Shown: positions 25,979-34,690 of the stretch, piece after piece
Layout: each line of letters starts with the position of its first letter
Position numbering within the stretch: position 1 is the first letter of the stretch
NCBI RefSeq assembly: GCF_002776575.1
Contig: NZ_CP022548.1
Location: 2,123,001 to 2,187,000 of the forward strand
DNA length: 64,000 nucleotides
Direction: 5' to 3'
From: Sphingorhabdus sp. YGSMI21
Lineage (GTDB): Bacteria > Pseudomonadota > Alphaproteobacteria > Sphingomonadales > Sphingomonadaceae
Made by a program: the position numbers and the translations under genes
Notes under the pieces: model-generated
Seen by the model: the letters and a program-made list of their open reading frames with translations, nothing else
Told to the model about the DNA's origin: nothing
Databases searched by the model: none

Positions 25979-26686
25979 TTACTGGCAAAATTGCGAGCCG
26001 CCGCGGCTCGCTTGATCGAAATGCAGGTGATCCGCATGCGCCTCGTTATAGTCCGGTGACAGGGTCGTCGCGAACAGGGTGCAGGCGCCGTCGCGCACCT
26101 CCCTGAGAAAGCGCGACCGCTCGTCATCCGCGTTCCAGTGGCCGGCAACCGAGACCGTGCGCCCGTCGGCGAGGCGGAAGGCGGCGATGTCGATCGCGTT
26201 GGCCGTGGCATGTTCGCTGTAATTGCCCGTCTGCCCGCCGCCGATCCGCCGGCAGCTGTAACTGCCATACGTGGAGATCGACGCGACCGTGCTGCCGAGA
26301 TGGCGGGCAGCGGCGGCTTTGACGATCTGATTTTCCCACAACACCAGGCTGACCGCCATCGGGCAACTGGTTTTGGCGGCGGGGCTATAGGCGATCGCCT
26401 GCGGCTGGTCGCGGGTGAGCGTGACCCCATTGTCATAGCCGCATTGCGGGCCGGCGGTGACCGGCGGCAGGGGTGAATAGCTGATGGCCGCCTCCTCGAG
26501 CAGCGCATGGCAAAAGGGCGTATCGTCGGCAAGCGCGTCGATTTTCCGGGTGGTAAACGGCCCGATCGGCGCGGCCAGCGCCAGCGGCGTCCATGGCATG
26601 CGGTAATCGTGCCTGATCCATTCGTAACCGCGCAGAGCCAGCGCCAGAAAGACCACCAGCAGGATCGTCCGGAAAGAGATGGTCAC
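25979..26686 (-). CDS. Extensin-like family protein (D,D-peptidase-like fold)
   Basis: 235 residues from a GTG at 26686 with AAAGGG upstream. An N-terminal membrane helix (TISFRTILLVVFLALALRGYEW) anchors an extensin-like C-terminal domain: CPMAVSLVLWENQIVKAAA, STYGSYSCRRIGGG, SEHATANAIDIAAFRLADGRTVS and HADHLHFD. SxHxxxxAxD and HxDHxH are the zinc ligands shared with VanY/MepA-type peptidases, so a cell-wall hydrolase role is plausible. Many predicted starts further upstream are not supported. Confidence 0.85.
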   Translation of the reverse strand: MTISFRTILLVVFLALALRGYEWIRHDYRMPWTPLALAAPIGPFTTRKIDALADDTPFCHALLEEAAISYSPLPPVTAGPQCGYDNGVTLTRDQPQAIAYSPAAKTSCPMAVSLVLWENQIVKAAAARHLGSTVASISTYGSYSCRRIGGGQTGNYSEHATANAIDIAAFRLADGRTVSVAGHWNADDERSRFLREVRDGACTLFATTLSPDYNEAHADHLHFDQASRGGSQFCQ

Positions 26687-26908
26687 CGGCCCTTTTGCGC
26701 TGGCGCTGGTCGCCGGAGGCAACCGGGCTTGCGCCGCGCGAAAAACCCGATCGCGCTCGCCTTGCCGGCCCGCTTCCAGCGCGCCCGCGCGGGAAGCCGC
26801 GAAATATCCTGACTGTTTTTCGGTGCGTTTTGCATATCCATCCAACCAGCGCGCCCCGAAAAAGTTCCCTTTGCTGCTGGCCGACGACCATGCGACGCCG
26901 ATCTCGCG

Positions 26909-27080
26909 CGAAGCCACGAAGACGCGAAGTATATGCTGGGAGCCGTCTCCTTCACCTTCTCCCGTAAGGGAGAAGGATACGAAGCCTTGTCCGAAGGATT
27001 AGGCGCAGTTGGATGAGGGTTTTCCGCTGGTGGGTTGCCGTGCAAACAGGGGCCGGTAAACCCTCACCCAGCTCCGACTA
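26909..27080. repeat. Long dispersed repeat, copy 2, left half
   Basis: Runs from CGAAGCCACGAAGACGCG through the CTTCTCCC hairpin arm to CCCAGCTCCGACTA, where the IS427-type element begins. The right half resumes at 29246. Without the IS the sequence would match copies 1 and 3. The rest of the 26687-26908 stretch holds nothing clear. Confidence 0.75.
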
Positions 27081-27151
27081 GGTTGTGTACTCATAAAGGG
27101 GATTCCCATAGCGCAATAGATGTGATTCACTGTCTTTAGAGGAGGTGTATC

Positions 27152-27488
27152 ATGGCACGATTTGATTTGAGTGATGCGGAGTGGTCGATTATCGCTCCGC
27201 TATTGCCCAACAAGCCGCGCGGCGTGGCGCGGGTGGATGACCGGCGGGTACTAAACGGTATTTTTTACATTTTGCGCACGGGCTCGCCCTGGCGGGACCT
27301 TCCGGCACGCTATGGCCCGTACACGACGGTCTACAATCGCTTCAACCGATGGGCGAAGGCTGGTGTTTGGATTAATATATTCAATGCCTTGGCAGCAGGT
27401 TCGCCAGAATCCATGGCATTTATCGACAGTTCCATCATTCGCGCTCACCAGCATTCCAGCGGTGGTAAAAAGGGGGCCCGGATCACGC
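27152..27488 (+). pseudogene. IS427-type transposase orfA, interrupted
   Basis: The 5' part of the transposase (MARFDLSDAEWSIIAPLLP, GIFYILRTGSPWRDLP, SMAFIDSSIIRAHQH with the first catalytic Asp) is intact up to the insertion of the IS256-family element at 27489. The A5G5 run at 27467-27476 is the presumed frameshift site. After the insertion the frame runs on into the foreign element and is not functional. Confidence 0.85.
27481..27488. repeat. 8-bp target duplication of the IS256-family element (left)
   Basis: GATCACGC stands directly before the left end and again directly after the right end (28811-28818), the size expected for the IS256 family. Copy B of the host element has this sequence once. 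Confidence 0.95.
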
Positions 27489-28810
27489 GGGAGTGTCATA
27501 AATTCCGTGTGTCGTGGGGCATAATGGGTAAAAAGGAGTCCCACTATGTCACGACGCAAAGAGCCGACGATCCCGGCAGGTTTACTGGATCAACTTTTAG
27601 CAGGCACCGATGCAGCTTCTGCGCTGGATCAGGGAGGATTGCTGGATTCGCTGAAGAAGGCGCTCGCCGAACGGGCGCTGAATGCCGAGATGGATTATCA
27701 TCTGGGCGGCGACGAACAGGCTGGTAACAGCCGCAACGGCTATGGCCGCAAGCGTGTCATCACCGATAGCAGCAAGATCGAGATCGAGGTGCCGCGCGAT
27801 CGCGCTGGTAGCTTTAATCCGCAGTTGATCGCTAAATACCAGCGCCGGTTTCCCGGTTTTGATGATAAAATTATCTCCATGTATGCGCGCGGGATGAGCA
27901 CGCGGGAGATAACCGGGCATTTGCGTGAGCTATACGGCATCGACGTATCGCCTGACCTGATCTCGACCGTCACCGACGGTGTTTTGGAGGAAGTTACCGC
28001 CTGGCAGCAGCGCCCGCTTGATCCGGCCTATCCGCTGGTATTTTTTGACGCCATTCGCGTTAAGATCCGCGATGAAGGCATGGTCCGCAGCAAAGCTATC
28101 CATATCGCTCTTGGCGTCCGCGCCGATGGCCGCAAAGAGGTTCTCGGCCTGTGGATCGAACAAAATGAAGGTGCCAAATTCTGGCTGCGGGTCATGAATG
28201 AGCTTAAAAACCGCGGCACCGAGGACATCATGCTGGCCGTTGTTGACGGTCTCAAGGGATTTCCTGATGCGATAACAGCGGTGTTCCCTGAAGCTGTCGT
28301 CCAGACATGCATCGTCCATCTGCTACGTAACAGCATGGATTTTGTGGCATGGAAAGATCGCAAGCCGCTGGCGGCAGCCCTCAAGGCCATTTACCGCGCT
28401 GTTGATGCCAAGGCTGCCGAGGACGCGCTGACTGCTTTTGAAGCCAGCGAATGGGGTCTGCGTTATGCCGCCATCGCCCAGAGCTGGCGGCGGGCATGGA
28501 ATGAAGTTATTCCATTCTTCGCCTTTCCCGAGGCGGTACGCAAAATCATCTACACGACGAATGCTATCGAAGCCCTGAACTCAAAGCTCAGACGGGCAGT
28601 CAGGGCCAGAGGGCACTTCCCCAATGACGAGGCGGCAACGAAATTGCTCTATCTGGTCTTGAACAGATCAGAAAAAGAGTGGAGAATGCCACCACGTGAG
28701 TGGACCATGGCAAAGGCCCAGTTCGCAGTTATCTTCGGCGAACGCTTCATCAAAGCCATGGCGGCATAATGTCTAACAGCCCCACGACACACGGAATTTA
28801 TGACACTCCC
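27489..28810 (+). mobile_element. IS256-family insertion sequence
   Basis: 1322 bp with perfect 32-bp terminal inverted repeats (27489-27520 and 28779-28810; ends GGGAGTGTCATAAATTCCGT). It encodes one mutator-type transposase and has 8-bp target duplications GATCACGC. It lies inside the orfA/orfB overlap of the IS427-type copy A. Identical repeats and intact transposase suggest a recent insertion. Confidence 0.95.
27546..28769 (+). CDS. IS256-family (mutator type) transposase
   Basis: 407 residues. The catalytic triad falls at Asp168 (PLVFFDAIRVKIRDEG), Asp234 (LAVVDGLKGFPDAI) and Glu342 (IYTTNAIEALNSKLRR), positions that match the DDE triad of IS256. Between the second Asp and Glu lies the helical insertion with the C-H motif (TCIVHLLRNS). 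The N-terminal part holds ERALNAEMDYHLG. The frame is intact, with AAGGAG before the ATG, so the element may be active. Confidence 0.97.
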   Translation: MSRRKEPTIPAGLLDQLLAGTDAASALDQGGLLDSLKKALAERALNAEMDYHLGGDEQAGNSRNGYGRKRVITDSSKIEIEVPRDRAGSFNPQLIAKYQRRFPGFDDKIISMYARGMSTREITGHLRELYGIDVSPDLISTVTDGVLEEVTAWQQRPLDPAYPLVFFDAIRVKIRDEGMVRSKAIHIALGVRADGRKEVLGLWIEQNEGAKFWLRVMNELKNRGTEDIMLAVVDGLKGFPDAITAVFPEAVVQTCIVHLLRNSMDFVAWKDRKPLAAALKAIYRAVDAKAAEDALTAFEASEWGLRYAAIAQSWRRAWNEVIPFFAFPEAVRKIIYTTNAIEALNSKLRRAVRARGHFPNDEAATKLLYLVLNRSEKEWRMPPREWTMAKAQFAVIFGERFIKAMAA

Positions 28811-29248
28811 GATCACGCCATTGGTCTCTCTCGTGGGGGACTGAGTACCAAGCTGCATGCCGTGGTCGATGCCGAGGGCTTGCCAATCCGTCTCGCCCTG
28901 TCGCAAGGCCAGATATCCGATCATGCGGCCGCCGCCGGTCTGGTCGCCAGCCTGAAACGCCTACGCCATCTCGTCGCCGACCGGGGTTATGATGCCCGCG
29001 CCCTGGTCGAACAGGTCGAGGCCATGGGTGCCACAGCCCATATCCCAACCCAGCGCAATCGCAAGATACAACGCTCAGTCGCCGCGAACATATATCGTCA
29101 GCGCAATCTGGTCGAAAGATACTTCTGTAAACTCAAGCACTTCCGAAGATGTGCCACCCGCTTCGACAAGCTCGCCAGAAACTTCCTCGCCACCGTCGCA
29201 CTCGCGTCAACCAGACTCTGGCTAAGATTTTATGAGTCCACGACCTAG
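28811..29248 (+). pseudogene. IS427-type transposase orfB, cut off from orfA
   Basis: The 3' part of the transposase: HAIGLSRGGLSTKLHAVVDA, the second catalytic Asp in LVADRGYDARAL and the Glu in RNLVERYFCKLKHFRR. It is separated from orfA by the IS256-family element. The last codon ACC is the IS end and the stop TAG is formed by the target TA plus the following G. The first eight bases are the right copy of the target duplication. Confidence 0.85.
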
Positions 29249-29295
29249 GCAGCAAGCTGCCAAGTCTGCGCAACCCTCTCCCTTGAGGGAGAGGG
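29246..29295. repeat. Long dispersed repeat, copy 2, right half
   Basis: TAGGCAGCAAGCTGCCAAGT and the CCCTCTCCCTTGAGGGAGAGGGG hairpin arm continue the repeat interrupted at 27080. Confidence 0.75.
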
Positions 29296-29320
29296 GATTG
29301 GTGCAACTGTCATCGTCATT

Positions 29321-29677
29321 TTAAGTAAACAATTTTACGAAAATCATCCTATCGGCGGATATTCTTTCTACCTGAATGAAGTCCATGTTGCCGTCTTGAC
29401 CAAAGCATCCCGACAGCCCACATTTTTTGTCGATGGCTCTGGACACTTCAAGCGTCAAGCGATCTAGGCAAGGCTTGTCAGCGGTTATTTTGACCGCGTA
29501 CGCTGGATCAGAACTGTAGTCATTTTTTCCGTATTGAAAGTTTTTTATATTTGCAGATTTACAAATCGAAAGATCGGTAACTTTTGAGAAATATTCGGGA
29601 TTTTCGGGCCTATAAGCTGAGCAACTGATGACTAACATCGAGCCAGTGAAAACACTAAGGACGCGGGTACACGACAT
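29321..29677 (-). CDS. Putative small lipoprotein
   Basis: 118 residues. The N-terminus has a lipoprotein signal with lipobox (SMLVISCSAY). The mature part is polar with several cysteines (CKSANIKNFQYGKND, KKCGLSGCFGQDG). AGGATTCTA lies before the ATG. The sequence is more AT-rich than its surroundings, as is the whole patch up to 30.9 kb, which suggests foreign origin. No family recognised. Confidence 0.6.
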   Translation of the reverse strand: MSCTRVLSVFTGSMLVISCSAYRPENPEYFSKVTDLSICKSANIKNFQYGKNDYSSDPAYAVKITADKPCLDRLTLEVSRAIDKKCGLSGCFGQDGNMDFIQVERISADRMIFVKLFT

Positions 29678-29771
29678 TAGAATCCTTTCCTGTTGCGCCA
29701 GATGCAGCTGGTTGTGGGTTATGGCGAAAGTTCACCGAAGACACGAGACTGCGTCTCTTTTGCTCCCCCCA

Positions 29772-29825
29772 CTACTTCTTATACAACCCGTCCAGCCGCT
29801 CCTGATACCGCTCCCGGATCAAATG
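29772..29825 (-). pseudogene. Fragment of an acyl-CoA synthetase 3' end
   Basis: The minus strand reads HLIRERYQERLDGLYKK and stop, matching the C-terminus HVIRERYQERMDGLYKK of the long-chain acyl-CoA ligase at 30937. The two differ at a few bases, most of them silent or conservative, so this looks like the tail of a diverged paralogue and not a fresh copy. The upstream coding part is lost and replaced by a toxin remnant. Confidence 0.7.
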
Positions 29826-30041
29826 CAAATGCCACGCGCCATACGCCGTCAGCGGCATTGAAGCGCAGTTCCTTCATGTTGGCATGTCTTGAACCGATAG
29901 GGTGTCGGCATGCGGCCTGTCAAGCTGTGGACCATAGATTTCCAGCAACCCTGTTATCGCGAGCAGTTCATCCTGAACAGCCTCGTCGAGTTTCGCGAAC
30001 TCGCTTTCGAAATCTACATGAAACTCAACGTCCCAAGTCAT
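29779..30041 (-). pseudogene. Decayed HigB/RelE-like (Gp49 family) toxin
   Basis: From the ATG at 30041 the minus strand reads MTWDVEFHVDFESEFAKLD, then VQDELLAITGLLEIYGPQLDRPHADTL. After a one-base loss near 29903 the family sequence continues in the next frame as GSRHANMKELRFNAADGVWRV, AFAFDP. There the gene is cut and joined to the acyl-CoA synthetase fragment within the shared string CATTTGATCC. The usual XRE antitoxin gene is absent. It is a clear relic of a type II toxin-antitoxin system. Confidence 0.75.
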
Positions 30042-30189
30042 GGCTTTATATAGCTTGAAGGCTATTTTCCTTTAAATAGCTCTGAGGCTATATTTTAATT
30101 AATCAATCCAGCGTTTGTAAAAGATCAACTGTCCAAAACTCGAAACGTCGAGTGATCGAGTTAGTCTATCCTCCCGTCATTGGGCTCGC

Positions 30190-30396
30190 ACGAAGCCACG
30201 AAGACGCAAAGCGAGCTTCACCTTCTTCCGTGAGGGAGAAGGATACGAAGCCTTATCCGAAGGATTAGGCGCAGTTGGATGAGGGCGTTCCGCTGGTGGG
30301 TTGCTGTGCAACTCGGGGGCGGTAAACCCTCACCCAGCTCCGACCAGGCAGCAAGCTGCCAAGTCTGCGCAACCCTCTCCCTTGAAGGAGAGGGGA
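30190..30396. repeat. Long dispersed repeat, copy 3 (intact, mutated target)
   Basis: Begins with ACGAAGCCACGAAGACGC like copy 2 and contains the same hairpin arms. The core reads CCGACCAGGCAG, so the TA target used by the IS427-type element is missing. The neighbouring 30042-30189 and 30397-30583 stretches are AT-rich with no gene seen. Confidence 0.75.
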
Positions 30397-30583
30397 TTGG
30401 TGCGTTTGGTATACTGGTACCGTATATCCCTGTAATTCGTTACAGTGACTGAGGCTTGAAAGCTTCAATGGAAACAGGCATATTATTGCGACTGACGATA
30501 TACTTGTTAAAAACTTTTTTTGTCACCAGGGGAATGGTATATTCCGTGGGTGGTGTTTTTCACAACGCTAGGTGGTTTCAAAT

Positions 30584-30808
30584 ATGAGAAACATATTATG
30601 GGTATCTAGTAAACTTAGATTTATGGCCACTTTTCTTGGAATATCTGCGTTTCTATTTTTCTTGGATTTTACCTACAACTTCACAGGCGCGTTAAATTTT
30701 CAGCTAGCTCCAGATCGTCGTGTTATAATACAAGCCATTTGTATATTTGTAGTCCTTGCATCTATTTTGGTTAAGGACACAATCGAAAAAAGAGAGCAGG
30801 TAAAATAA
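30584..30808 (+). CDS. Small AT-rich membrane protein
   Basis: 74 residues with two membrane helices (FMATFLGISAFLFFLDFTYNF and RRVIIQAICIFVVLASILV) and a charged end. AGGTGG stands eight bases before the ATG at 30584. Base composition is far from that of the host genes, so it was probably acquired. No family recognised. Confidence 0.55.
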   Translation: MRNILWVSSKLRFMATFLGISAFLFFLDFTYNFTGALNFQLAPDRRVIIQAICIFVVLASILVKDTIEKREQVK

Positions 30809-30936
30809 GCGGCTGACATAGATATTATCATTTATATTGCGGCTACGGTGTGGATTACAGAGATAGGTGCAGTAATCCCTATATATTAAACGAAAAATGC
30901 TTCTTTTCAGGCATCTTTCCTACTCCCCCCAACCCA

Positions 30937-32757
30937 CTACTTCTTATACAACCCGTCCATCCGCTCTTGATACCGCTCCCTTATCACATGCCGGCGGATC
31001 TTCATGCTCGGGGTCAGTTCTTCATTTTCGATCGCGAAGGGTTCGTCGGCGAACTCAAACCGGCGGACTTTTTCGATGACCGAGAGGTCCTTGTTGACCC
31101 GGTCTACCGCTTCGCGCACCGCGGATTTGAACGCCGGGTTCGCCTGCAGCGCGATGAAGTCATATTTCATGCCCTGCTCGCGTGACCATTCGAGCGCCCA
31201 TTCGGGGTCGGGGACGATCAGGCCGACCATATAGGGTTTCTTGTCGCCGCTGATCATCGCCTGCAGTATTTCCGGCTGGATGGTGAGCATGCCCTCGACC
31301 TTTTGCGGGGCGATATTGTCGCCCTTGTCGTTGACGATCAGGTCCTTCTTGCGGTCGGTGATCGCGACGCGTCCGGCCTCGTCGATATGGCCGATATCGC
31401 CGGTGTGCAGCCAGCCGTCCTTCAGCACCTTGTCGGTCTCTTCCTGGTTGCGCCAATAGCCGTGCATGACCAGCTCGCCGCGGACCAGGATCTCGCCGTC
31501 TTCGGCGATCTTCACTTCGGTATCGACCATCGGCGGGCCAACCGTGTCCATTTTCAGGCCGGTGCGCGGGCGGTTGCAGGCGATGATCGGGCCGGATTCG
31601 GTCTGGCCATAGCCTTGCAGCAATGTGAGCCCGAGCGACTGGAAGAAGGTGCCGATTTCCGGGTTGAGCGGGGCGCCGCCGGAGACCATCGCCTTGATCC
31701 GTCCGCCAAAGCGTTGTTGCACTTTCGGGCGCAGCGTCTTGTCGAGGAACAGGTCCATTAGCTTGTCGCGCTTGCGGCCCTTGCCCTCGGCTTCGCGTGC
31801 GCCGATGGCGAGCGCCTTGCCGAGCAAATAATTGGGCATCTTGCCCTGTTTCTCGACCGTCTTGATCAGCCGCGCGCGGAGCACTTCGAACAGGCGCGGG
31901 ACGACGACCATGATCGTCGGGCGCACTTCCTCGATATTCGAGGCGAGCTTCTCGAGGCCCTCGGAATAGAAAATCTGCGCGCCGAGACCGATCGGGAAAA
32001 ACTGGCCGGCGCTATGTTCATAGGCGTGGCTGAGCGGCAGGAAGGAGAGGAAGACCTCGTCATCCCAGCCAAAGTCGCTTTCGATCACCTCGGCGGGCCC
32101 CTTGGTATTGTGCAGGATCGCGCCGTGATGCTGCATCACGCCGCGCGGCTTGCCGCCGGTGCCGCTGGTGTAGATGATGCAGGCGGTCTCGTCGCGGGTG
32201 ATGCTGGCGACCTGCTCGGTCACTTCGGCGACATCCGCGTCGCTGCCCTGGACAAGCTTGTCCCAGCTGTACAGGTCGAAATCGCCGGACTGGCCGATGC
32301 GCAGGTCGTTGATGCCGATGATGATATTGGCGTCGGCGGAGCTGATCACCGACGGCAGCAGGTTTTTCGCCAGCTTGATGTCGGAGACGATCACCGCATG
32401 GGCGCCGCTATTGTCGAGAATATGCTGGTGATCGGCGGGGGTGTTGGTGGTGTAGGTCGGCACGGTGATGCAGCCGGCCGCCATGATGCCGAGATCGGCG
32501 ATACACCATTCGGGGCGGTTCTCGGAGACCAGCATCACCCGGTCGCCCTTTTTCAGGCCGATGCGTTTCAGCGACTTGGCCAGCGCCGCAACCTGCCGCG
32601 CCGCTTCGGTCCAGCTGATCGCCTGCCAGGCGCCGTCGATCTTGGCGCTCAGAAACGGCTTGTCGCCCCCCTGGCTGGCGCGGTCGAAGAACATCGACAC
32701 CAAATTGGAATATTGGTCAATTTCGAGATAACGGTTTTTCGGCTGTTTCTGGCCCAC
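30937..32757 (-). CDS. Long-chain acyl-CoA synthetase (AMP-forming)
   Basis: 606 residues, ANL superfamily. Motifs: ACIIYTSGTGGKPRGVMQHHG (the P-loop, with GTGG where GTTG is usual), LSFLPLSHAYEHSAGQF, QGYGQTESGPIIACNR, GWLHTGDIGHIDEAGRVAITDRKKDLIV and a C-terminal APQKVEGML. It activates fatty acids to acyl-CoA for degradation or lipid synthesis. Length and order fit the FAA1/FadD15-like group. A fragment of a related gene lies 1.1 kb away. It stands apart from ggt, which is divergent. Confidence 0.93.
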   Translation of the reverse strand: MGQKQPKNRYLEIDQYSNLVSMFFDRASQGGDKPFLSAKIDGAWQAISWTEAARQVAALAKSLKRIGLKKGDRVMLVSENRPEWCIADLGIMAAGCITVPTYTTNTPADHQHILDNSGAHAVIVSDIKLAKNLLPSVISSADANIIIGINDLRIGQSGDFDLYSWDKLVQGSDADVAEVTEQVASITRDETACIIYTSGTGGKPRGVMQHHGAILHNTKGPAEVIESDFGWDDEVFLSFLPLSHAYEHSAGQFFPIGLGAQIFYSEGLEKLASNIEEVRPTIMVVVPRLFEVLRARLIKTVEKQGKMPNYLLGKALAIGAREAEGKGRKRDKLMDLFLDKTLRPKVQQRFGGRIKAMVSGGAPLNPEIGTFFQSLGLTLLQGYGQTESGPIIACNRPRTGLKMDTVGPPMVDTEVKIAEDGEILVRGELVMHGYWRNQEETDKVLKDGWLHTGDIGHIDEAGRVAITDRKKDLIVNDKGDNIAPQKVEGMLTIQPEILQAMISGDKKPYMVGLIVPDPEWALEWSREQGMKYDFIALQANPAFKSAVREAVDRVNKDLSVIEKVRRFEFADEPFAIENEELTPSMKIRRHVIRERYQERMDGLYKK

Positions 32758-32939
32758 GCAACATTTCCTCTCTCACGCTCCGGATTGGTTCCGGGCTTGG
32801 ATCATAGAGCAAGGACTAGCGCGGTTGAAACCGCTGGGCAATTCTTTAGGTGAAATCTGTTGCCGGCATGCCGGCCGGTGCCAGCACCGTCACTGCCAAT
32901 GGACATGGCCGTTGGACCTGGTCTATAGCTTCCGCCCAT

Positions 32940-34676
32940 ATGAAAATGTCCCGTCTTATCGCTGCTGCGGCAGCGCTTCTCACCGCTTCCTGTGCCCAGA
33001 CCGGGCAAATTGAAACCGCCACTAATCCGGTGTCAGCCGCTCCGGCAACGCAGCAGGACGAGCCATTCGTTATTGCCGCCAATCCGCTGGCGGCCAAAGC
33101 GGGGCAGGATGTTCTGAAACGTGGCGGCAGCGCCATAGATGCGGCGATTGCCGTGCAGGCGATGCTGTCGCTGGTCGAACCGCAAAGCTCCGGGCTCGGT
33201 GGCGGCGCGTTCCTGACCTATTTGGACGGCGCGACGGGCAAGCTGACCATTTACGACGGCCGGGAAACCGCCCCGGCACAGGCCAGCCCAACCATGTTCC
33301 TGGGGCCGGACGGCAAGCCGCTGGGTTATCGCGATGCCGTCACCAGCGGTCGCGCGACCGGCGTGCCGGGTGCCGTGGCGATGCTGGCGATGGTGCATGA
33401 GGACCATGGCGCGCTCGACTGGAGCAGCCTGTTTTCGGCGGCCGAGCGGACAGCGGAGGAGGGTTTTGTCATCAGCCCGCGTCTGGGACGCTTTCTGGGG
33501 ATCCCTTTTCCGCAGCTGAGTACGCCCGACGCGACCGCTTATTTTGCCAAAGCCAATGGCGAGCGCAAGACCACCGGCGACCGGCTGAAAAATCCTGAAT
33601 ATGCAGACTTCGTAAGGCGCTTGGCAGCCAACGGGCCCGAAGCGCTCTATCGCGGGTCCACGGCGGCAAAGATTGTTGACAAGACCCGCGCCGCGCCGCT
33701 CGAAGGCCGGATGACGATGGCCGATCTGGCCGGCTACAAGCCGGTCAGGCGGGAGGCGCTATGCAACCCCTATCGCGTGTATCTGGTCTGCGTGCCGCCA
33801 CCGCCGTCGAGCGGAGTGGCGCTGTTGCAACTGCTGGCGATGCTGGAAAAAACCGATATTGCCACGCGCGGACCGGAAGACCCGCAGGCATGGTTCCTGT
33901 TCGCCGAGGCGAGCCGGCTGATGTATGCCGACCGCGATCAATATGTCGGTGATCCGGCTTTTGCATCGGTCCCGGTCCAGGGCATGCTGGAACCGGCCTA
34001 TGTCGCCTCGCGCGCGGCGCTGATCGGCGAGAGTGCAGCGACTTCTCCCCCCCAGGCCGGGACTCCACGCGGTGCGGTGCAGGCCGCTCCGGACAAGACA
34101 TTGGAACCCGCCGGAACATCCCATTTCATTGTTCGCGATGCCCAGGGCAATGTGGTTTCGATCACGACGACGGTGGAATCGATTTTTGGCAGCGGCCGGA
34201 TGGTCGACGGTTTCTTCCTCAACAACCAGCTTACCGATTTCTCATTCAGCCCCGTTGACGAGGATGGGCATCCTGCCGCCAATGCAGTGGCGCCGGGCAA
34301 GCGGCCGCGCTCGTCGATGACCCCGACCATAATGCTCGATAGTGACGGCAAGTTCGCCGGCGCTATCGGATCAGCCGGCGGCAACAGCATTCTTGCCTAT
34401 GTGGCAAAGTCGCTGGTCGGTGCGATCGACTGGGACCTGTCGATGCAGGAAGCGCTGGCGCTGCCCAATCTGGTGGCGCGGGGCCCCAGATTTGGCGGAG
34501 AACTGGACAAGTTCGCGCCGGGCGTTGCCGACGGGCTGGCCGCGCGCGGGATTGATCTGAAACCGGGGCAGGGTGAGGATAGCGGCGTGCACGCCGTGAT
34601 CATCCGCGATGGCAGGGTCGATGGCGGCTACGACCCGCGCCGGGAAGGTGTGGTGCTGGTGGGGACCGGCGAATAG
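32940..34676 (+). CDS. ggt: Gamma-glutamyltransferase
   Basis: 578 residues. The signal has a lipobox-like LLTASCAQ, so the enzyme may be a lipoprotein in the periplasm. The large subunit has VLKRGGSAIDAAIAVQAMLSLVEPQSSGLGGGAFLTYLD; the autoprocessing site and catalytic threonine are in PAGTSHFIVRDAQGNVVS, followed by GSGRMVDGFFLNNQLTDFSF and RPRSSMTPTIM. It removes the gamma-glutamyl group from glutathione. The ATG at 32940 starts the signal peptide; the frame is open 90 bp further upstream. Confidence 0.93.
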   Translation: MKMSRLIAAAAALLTASCAQTGQIETATNPVSAAPATQQDEPFVIAANPLAAKAGQDVLKRGGSAIDAAIAVQAMLSLVEPQSSGLGGGAFLTYLDGATGKLTIYDGRETAPAQASPTMFLGPDGKPLGYRDAVTSGRATGVPGAVAMLAMVHEDHGALDWSSLFSAAERTAEEGFVISPRLGRFLGIPFPQLSTPDATAYFAKANGERKTTGDRLKNPEYADFVRRLAANGPEALYRGSTAAKIVDKTRAAPLEGRMTMADLAGYKPVRREALCNPYRVYLVCVPPPPSSGVALLQLLAMLEKTDIATRGPEDPQAWFLFAEASRLMYADRDQYVGDPAFASVPVQGMLEPAYVASRAALIGESAATSPPQAGTPRGAVQAAPDKTLEPAGTSHFIVRDAQGNVVSITTTVESIFGSGRMVDGFFLNNQLTDFSFSPVDEDGHPAANAVAPGKRPRSSMTPTIMLDSDGKFAGAIGSAGGNSILAYVAKSLVGAIDWDLSMQEALALPNLVARGPRFGGELDKFAPGVADGLAARGIDLKPGQGEDSGVHAVIIRDGRVDGGYDPRREGVVLVGTGE

Positions 34677-34690
34677 CGTAGCAACCGGCT

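Larger units (their letters stand above)
27081..29245 (+). mobile_element. IS5-family (IS427-group) element, copy A, split by an IS256-family element
   Basis: Ends GGTTGTGTACTCATAAA and, inverted, GGTCGTGGACTCATAAA (two mismatches in 17). It is flanked by the dinucleotide TA, within a CTAG target, as expected for IS427-type elements. Total length is 2165 bp; removing the 1322-bp inner element and one 8-bp duplication leaves exactly 835 bp, the length of intact copy B at 56390-57224. The two copies appear identical where read. Confidence 0.9.

Noticed and set aside
25374..30396. Repeat cluster as a CRISPR array
   Set aside because: The units are far apart, over 100 bp long, hairpin-shaped and without regular spacers or cas genes.
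29772..30939. Genomic island with att sites made by the duplicated acyl-CoA synthetase tail
   Set aside because: There is no integrase, the two tails differ in a way typical of diverged genes, and the duplicate is joined to a broken toxin gene.
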